Below, one piece after another: positions 58,706-64,000 of a stretch of DNA of 64,000 nt. Each line of letters opens with the position of its first letter. Position 1 is the stretch's first letter. Both the position numbers and the translations under genes were made by a program. Source of the DNA: Brachionus koreanus. Its lineage: Eukaryota > Rotifera > Eurotatoria > Ploima > Brachionidae. The DNA lies in assembly GCA_016987375.1 (NCBI GenBank), contig PJRA01000297.1, positions 600,694 to 664,693 on the forward strand. The letters run 5' to 3'. The notes below the pieces were generated by a model. It ran no database searches and was not told where the DNA came from. It saw only the letters and a program-made list of their open reading frames with translations.

Positions 58706-60334
58706 GACAATCCATTAGCATTTTTAATAAAAATTTTGTCATTTGAGTATAATTAATTTTAAAGCAAATACATTTTTATTCTTATTGACTAAACAAAAGA
58801 AAAATTATTTTTGATTAACTTAACTGTATTTTGTTAAGCTTACCCTTAATTTAATAAATCATAATTAAAAAGAAACTCATCTAGATTTAAAGATTTTTGA
58901 CTAGAGGGTCTTGAAGTTTGATTGTTTTGAAATTTTTGAGATTAGTTTTCATTCAAAAGTTACTATATCTATATATATTTTTAAAGAGCGCAAAATTTTC
59001 TATTAAATGATATATTTTTCAAGTATTTTAAGTGGAATTAAGTTGCTCTTTAAACCAAAAAAAACATATTTTTTTGTGCTTTTTTCTAGTTTTTTTTATT
59101 CTTGTCGGAGGATTGACCCAATATCCCAACTTTTTTATTTAAATTATAAAACTAGACAAAATTCTGAACAAATCTCCAGTTTCACTTTTTTTATTTAAAG
59201 CTTAATTAATCCAAAAAAAAGTCAAAATATAGTTCAATTTCTAAAAAAAATCATTAAAATTTAATTTTCATCTTTTATATCGGTTTTGCCTGCGCTGATA
59301 ATTAAGCTGTTTGTGCTGACGTTTTGGCTCTTAATTTTTTAAACAGATGCCTCTCAGATTGCTTTTTGTTTCTAGCTCTTTTTCTTTGTCTTTTTTCGTC
59401 AATTTTGTATTTCTCTAATGCTCCTTGCAATACGTAGTTATTTTAGGCGTAACCAAATATGGTCTGGAGATCACTGGTGCAAGGTTTTCGTTCAGATTCG
59501 CAAGAGTGAACTTAGAGACTTTGGAGACTCAAAGCAAGTTGCGTAAAATTGGTAATGATAATTAGAAGTTGAACATGGAAAATATCCAAAATTGATAATT
59601 AATATTTTGGCGCTATGCAACAAAATTTTAATTTTTTACTTAAAAATTAAATAAAAGTCCCAAATGTATTTGGTAATATTTTTGTTTTAGCGATATTTTT
59701 GTAACTTTCGATAGGACAGATTATTTACCTAAAAAATATATTAAAAATTTTCCAGTTTTCTGATTTTATTGTTAAAGGAATATTATCTTTAATAGAGTAA
59801 ACTAGATGGATCATTAATTAAAAAAAATTAATTACGCTGAAAGACACTAGATTTAAGCCAAATTTTTCGGAAAATTAAATTTTATTTTTAGTATTTAAAT
59901 AAAAAAAACTATGGTTTGATTTCAAGAAGGTTTTTTTTTATTTAAAAAAATATTTTGAATACAACACAATTATGCAATGCATAGTTTATATGAATAAATT
60001 AAGTTTATAAGATAAAATTTTTTTTAAGTTGTTATTATTATTTTTTCTTTTCGTTTTATTTTTAAACTCCTTTTTTTAAAAATATTAACAATTAAGTGTT
60101 TCCAATTGTCACAAATAAATAATTAGCTAAATATTTTTCTCTATAATGATTGTTTATCGAGTATCATATTTACTAGCAATACAAATTAATTTTACTCAAT
60201 TTTTTTCTGAATTTTGTACTTCAGGGCAATATATATAAATAAATTCTAGCCGAAACTGTGTTCTGATTAAATTTAAAATTGAAAATAAAAACGAATGCTT
60301 TTTTCTATTATTTTTCATTTTATCGAAAAAAGTC
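58706..60334. other. Intergenic region with a frameshifted coding island
   Basis: Mostly A/T-rich. It contains the pseudogene-like island at 59302-59528 and a repeat (59085-59200, ctagacaaaattctg...) shared with about 10080-10190. The ORF at 59007-59198 lies in that repeat and is not believed. Confidence 0.4.
59302..59528 (-). pseudogene. Frameshifted basic-protein coding island, unknown family
   Basis: On the minus strand one frame reads VSKVSKFTLANLNENLAPVI, then SRPYLVTPKITTY. After a one-base shift near 59425 it continues LQGALEKYKIDEKRQRKRA, then KQSERHLFKKLRAKTSAQTA and stops at 59302-59304. Composition is markedly less AT-rich than its surroundings, and the residues are protein-like on both sides of the shift. 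It may be a pseudogene of a small basic protein, a two-exon fragment with an unseen intron, or part of a transposon. The family is not recognised. Confidence 0.4.
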
Positions 60335-61844
60335 CTAACGATTGCACGTTTCTAATACACTTGATTTTTCTGTTTCGTTTGGTAGTTTAGGCTTTCTAGC
60401 TATAAACGTATAATATGAATACACAATACTTGAAATCGAACTAGTTTGAAAAAATAAACAATTAAAATCGAAAAAATATTATTTTTTTAAATCACCTTAT
60501 TGTTAGTCCAATAAAATTTAAATTTGAAAATCTGTAATCGCCTCCAATAAACATTCCAAAATAGGTGACCAAAATATTCTAAAGAAATTATTGAAAATGA
60601 AAAATTGAAAAATCTAAATTTTTATTAAATACTTTTAAGCATCCTATAACTGCTGTAGTTAGTGGTGAGTTATATTTGGTGCAGAGCATCCACGAATAAT
60701 TGAGAATCAAACCCATCAAGCATGATAAAAAAAAGAAAAATAAAAATGACGAGTCAAACCAACGGTCATATGAATTTATTTTTTCATATTCATTTGTAAT
60801 TATTGATAATATCAACATAGGCAAAAGAGATAAAAGTGAATTGTAGTACATCAAATCATATTCATTAAGTTTCTTAAATAATTATTTTATCTTTTTAATT
60901 TAAATAAAAAAAAAAAACCTTATTGTCAATTTTTTTTTTTGTAAGTATGCCATTTCCGGCTGTGAATATGTTATTTATCATTGTGTATATATAGCCTACC
61001 AAATTAAATGAAATATCATTTCTAGATATGTTTTAAATTAAAATTTATTCTTAAAAATGATCTATTATCTTACAAGGCAGCAATTATTGTGCCAAATATC
61101 ATCATGTAAACTGATAACTGAATTGAAATAGGCTTTTTTATCCTTTGTAAAATTTTCTTTACTTTCAATTTAAAAAAGAAATATATATCAATTTACTTGA
61201 GCAATAAAATTTCACCGTACATTGTCATTAGTATTGAAAAACGTCTAAGAACTGTAAACATTGGCAAACTTGAAAAAATAGTTTTAAAAAATTTGTTTAA
61301 ATAAAAAAAATTACTTTATTAATTTTGTTCCTCCTAAACCGAAATATATATTTCCGAAATAGAATATAGATAGTGGAAACATATTGGTTGCTGTTCGTGT
61401 ATCAAACTTGCTAAGTTTTATTAAACCAAATTTACCAAATAGTTCTAATAAAAAAATACTGATGCTTATCTTTAACAAATAAATAAATAGAATTGATTTG
61501 GATAAAATTATAATTATAATTAAAACTTAAAACCATTACCTGGCCTATTGCCAAAGCTTGGAATGAGGCGAAGCTTAAAAAAACTAAATTAATTTTTTTT
61601 TCTTTGCAAATTCTAAATCAAAGTACTTGTATTTTGTTAAAACAATTTTATTTGAAAACATTATCATCATTGAAGCTGAGCCGTAAAACAATGCAGAAGC
61701 AATTTTTTTAAACAAATCATTATTTGATCGAGTTGAATAATTTTCTTCATTGCTTGGAATCTCTTCAACAATAGATGATCTCTCAATATGAATGCTTTTG
61801 CTTTTTTCAATATCATTAAAATCATCTTTTACTTTCATTTTCAA
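60335..61844 (-). CDS. SLC35D-type nucleotide-sugar transporter
   Basis: Nine exons on the minus strand, phases all closing: 61844-61627, 61573-61540, 61469-61315, 61268-61197, 61142-61074, 61021-60919, 60872-60633, 60578-60496, 60440-60335; 359 aa, the usual length for SLC35D1/D2. A charged N terminus is followed by helices with family landmarks: ALFYGSASMMIMFSNKIVLT, FASFQALAIGQ, FPLSIFYFGN, NLPMFTVLRRFSIL (the most conserved block), GTIIAALNDISFNLVGY, LMYYNSLLSLLPML, CTKYNSPLTTAVIGCLKN, FGMFIGGDYRFSNLNFIGL and SSIVYSYYTF. SLC35D transporters exchange UDP-sugars (GlcA, GalNAc, GlcNAc) into ER/Golgi for glycosaminoglycan synthesis; which sugar cannot be told. All introns are short, roughly 45-100 bp. 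Exons as small as 34 bp explain why simple ORF scanning shows only two pieces. Confidence 0.9.
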
Positions 61845-63897
61845 GCATCTTTTTTTTTAAAGTTAAATATATTTTATCAATTTAATTTTTAGTTTTACCT
61901 ATCAATTTTATGCTGCAAAAATTTCGAATAATTGAAAAGAAAAGATAAAAATTTTTATTTTTATAATTTAACAAACTAAAAATTTATTATTTTATAAATT
62001 ATTTTTTGTTTATTTAAAAAAAAAGGAATTTAGAAAAAAATTCTTGAAAATAAAATATTTTTCAAGTTTTAGTTCGCAAGTAATTTTAAAAAACAAAAAG
62101 TTCCTAAAATTTTTTATTTAAATTTAATAATGAAATTACGTAAAAAATAGTATATTTTTATGTACATAATTGAATGGAATAAATAATTTCTTAATAACTA
62201 AATAATTTTATTTTGACTAATGTTGGGATTTTAAATAAAGCAAAGATTGATCCTTACTATTTGTACTGGAAAATAGCTTAAACCCATTCTCAAAAGAAAA
62301 AATATAAAGCATTTTAATGCTTCTAGTATTTTTTTACCTATGCAAAATATTTCGGTATTATGAAATTGAATCATTACTAACTTTGAGATTTATTTGCCAT
62401 TTTATAGCAGAATTTCCATGGAAGTGGACCTAAATTAAAAAATTTTATTTTAAAAAGATTCAGCCTATTCAATAAATGAGTCATTGAGTGTAGAAAACTA
62501 AATAGAAAATATGCCAACTTTAATATAATTATTATCAAATTCCTACTGATAAAACCATAACTGATTAAATAATTATGCTAATTTTGGATGAAAAATTACT
62601 ATTGCGACCACGTAATTGGATGTTGTTATCGCCTCAAGTTAATAAATTTCGATAATATTGTAATGGTTGTCCTGATTAGTAATAAATGTACGAGGTGTTC
62701 AATCGAAAAATAAAAAAGCTCTGAAACATCAACTAACGGATCTTAACACTTGTGAAGCTGACAAAGAATCTGAAGAGTTAAAGTCATCAGTCAAATAATT
62801 ATGAATGAGGTTTTACGTTCTACTTCAAACAATATTTTCGAAAGATTTTGTGAAAATTGTGGTACCAAAATGCTTAAGAAAAAGGCTTTTATTGCCCTAA
62901 AAGATGTAAGAAATAAATAATTTTACTTAAAATGTATTCTTAAGCCTTTAAGGCGAAGTTAAAAATGAGAAAATTTTAAAGAATATAAGTAAAAAAATAT
63001 TTGCAAATAAAACAAATAAGCTTTAGTCTAAATTTAAAATGATATCGTCATGCACCTGAATGGAATCTGACTGAATGCGACAGCAAACCAATTTAACTTA
63101 CTACTTCTATTAAAATTAAATTCAAATACGTGTAATGCACAATAATTATCTTTAAAATAGTCTTGATTAATAAAGCAATAAAAAAAACACACACACGCTG
63201 GCACTATTCTCAATTAAAACATTATGTTTTTAAATTAAAAAAAAATTTATCGGCTATTACATTTTATTTTTGAAAATATTTTCTAATTTTTAATTTTGAA
63301 AATGCTTATTTTCCTAACAAAAAGTTTTATCTTATAAAATAAATATAGTAATTTGTAATCATTGAATATTTTTTTGGTATTTACAAAAAAATTAAATCGA
63401 AAAAAAAATAGTTTCATGAATAATGGAATAAAAAATTTACAATTGAAATAATTTCTTTTGGTTCAAAACTCGTTGATAAAGAGCTTGTATAACCCAAATT
63501 AATTAATCTAATGTTTAAGAGTCTCTGATAAAGCTCTGTCACTTAATTTTAATGATTTTAATACATATACTATTTTACAAAGCTTGTACGACCCATATTT
63601 TGTCAACACAAATCTGCAAGATAGTATATGGTTTAGAATTTTTCAGAATTTCCATTGTACAAACTTTCTGTTGACAAAATTTTATCCATGATTTCTGAAC
63701 TATTTTGGATTTTTTTTGAGATATCAGAATCAAATTATTTTAAAAATAATAGAAAAACATTTTTTTTGGAAATCATAAAAATAATGAGAAAAATTTCAGG
63801 TTTATTTTTCTTTTGTGTAGCTTTTTTCACTAAATTTATCTATTATTTTAAAAATAATGGAAATCATAACTCAACAACTTTTTTATAAGAATTATAA
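61845..63897. other. Intergenic region with two short coding-like patches
   Basis: No complete gene. 62679-62790 (plus) reads VRGVQSKNKKALKHQLTDL and continues NTCEADKESEELKSSVK before a stop. 62801-62904 reads MNEVLRSTSNNIFERFCENC followed by GTKMLKKKAFIALKD and meets a good donor (GAT|gtaaga). They may be first exons of an unseen gene or transposon scraps. The ORF at 63655-63888 is hydrophobic A/T noise. Confidence 0.35.
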
Positions 63898-64000
63898 GAT
63901 AATAATAATAATAATAATAATAATAATAGTTAATATTCTACGGTCAAGTTTAGTTTTACTAAACTGACAAAGCAGGAAGACTAAAGTAGTCCCGTTATAG
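63898..64000 (-). mobile_element. 3' end of a second copy of the 58-kb LINE, cut by the window edge
   Basis: The last ~55 bases (CTAAACTGACAAAGCAGGAA, then GACTAAAGTAGTCCCGTTATAG) are identical to 58269-58311. Just before them is the same hairpin in slightly changed form (AGTTTAGT-TTT-ACTAAACT) and, at 63900-63930, an (AAT)n run. This run is the element's (ATT)n tail on the minus strand. The body of the LINE continues beyond the window. Confidence 0.8.

Noticed and set aside
59007..59198. 63-codon ORF
   Set aside because: Lies in a dispersed repeat shared with about 10.1 kb and is Phe/Ser/Lys noise.
63655..63888. 77-codon ORF near the right end
   Set aside because: Starts at TTG and is hydrophobic A/T noise; no homology or context.

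Overview
The window looks like a gene-dense but repeat-littered stretch of an AT-rich animal nuclear genome. Evidence: spliced genes with GT-AG introns, and clear metazoan orthologues (FOG/ZFPM, TBC1D31, glucose-6-phosphate isomerase, NUP98-NUP96, EXTL3, SLC35D, M14 carboxypeptidases). Base composition is very AT-rich. Introns fall into two classes, many of about 45-65 bp and a few over 1 kb. With the LINE proteins and the single-exon TPR and short 7TM genes, this most resembles a monogonont rotifer such as Brachionus. That assignment is inference; another AT-rich spiralian is not excluded. There are no bacterial operons and no CRISPR array.

Layout. 1-1755: a 7TM receptor-like gene broken by one in-frame TAA. 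4821-9683 (+): a two-exon FOG/ZFPM zinc-finger co-regulator with a 3-kb intron. 10.4-11.8 kb: LINE debris, including a probable twin-priming inversion. 13361-14740 (+): a single-exon TPR protein. 16684-17724 (-): a HExxH metallopeptidase-like gene interrupted by TGA. 18.2-19.9 kb: a LINE split by a TIR element that contains an assembly gap. 20667-26998 (+): TBC1D31. 28062-29808 (+): GPI. 31.8-33.4 kb: transposon remnants. 33496-35670 (+): a stand-alone protein resembling the C-terminal half of XMAP215/CKAP5. 36.1-36.9 kb: a decayed gene. 37602-46557 (+): NUP98-NUP96. 48592-51036 (+): EXTL3. 52416-57593 (-): a TPX2-like small gene and two tandem M14 carboxypeptidases. 58.0-58.7 kb: a MITE and a LINE 3' end. 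60335-61844 (-): a nine-exon SLC35D nucleotide-sugar transporter. The window ends inside another copy of the 58-kb LINE.

The genes are housekeeping or developmental genes rather than one pathway. Two pairs are loosely related. EXTL3 (heparan-sulfate initiation) and SLC35D (UDP-sugar import into Golgi/ER) both serve proteoglycan synthesis. TBC1D31, the CKAP5-like protein and the TPX2-like protein are all linked to centrosome or microtubule biology by their families. The two carboxypeptidases are a tandem duplication of secreted digestive enzymes.

I reconstructed exon structures by hand from splice phase and family alignment remembered from known proteins; all phases close for FOG, TBC1D31, GPI, NUP98-96, both carboxypeptidases and SLC35D. 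No undescribed biological system stands out with strong support. The most interesting leads are: single in-frame stops followed by intact-looking coding sequence; a TIR element whose removal exactly restores a LINE reading frame; a set of TTAA-flanked MITEs with co-varying subterminal palindromes; intron gain or loss between the two carboxypeptidases; and a possible carboxypeptidase/TPX2-like polycistron.
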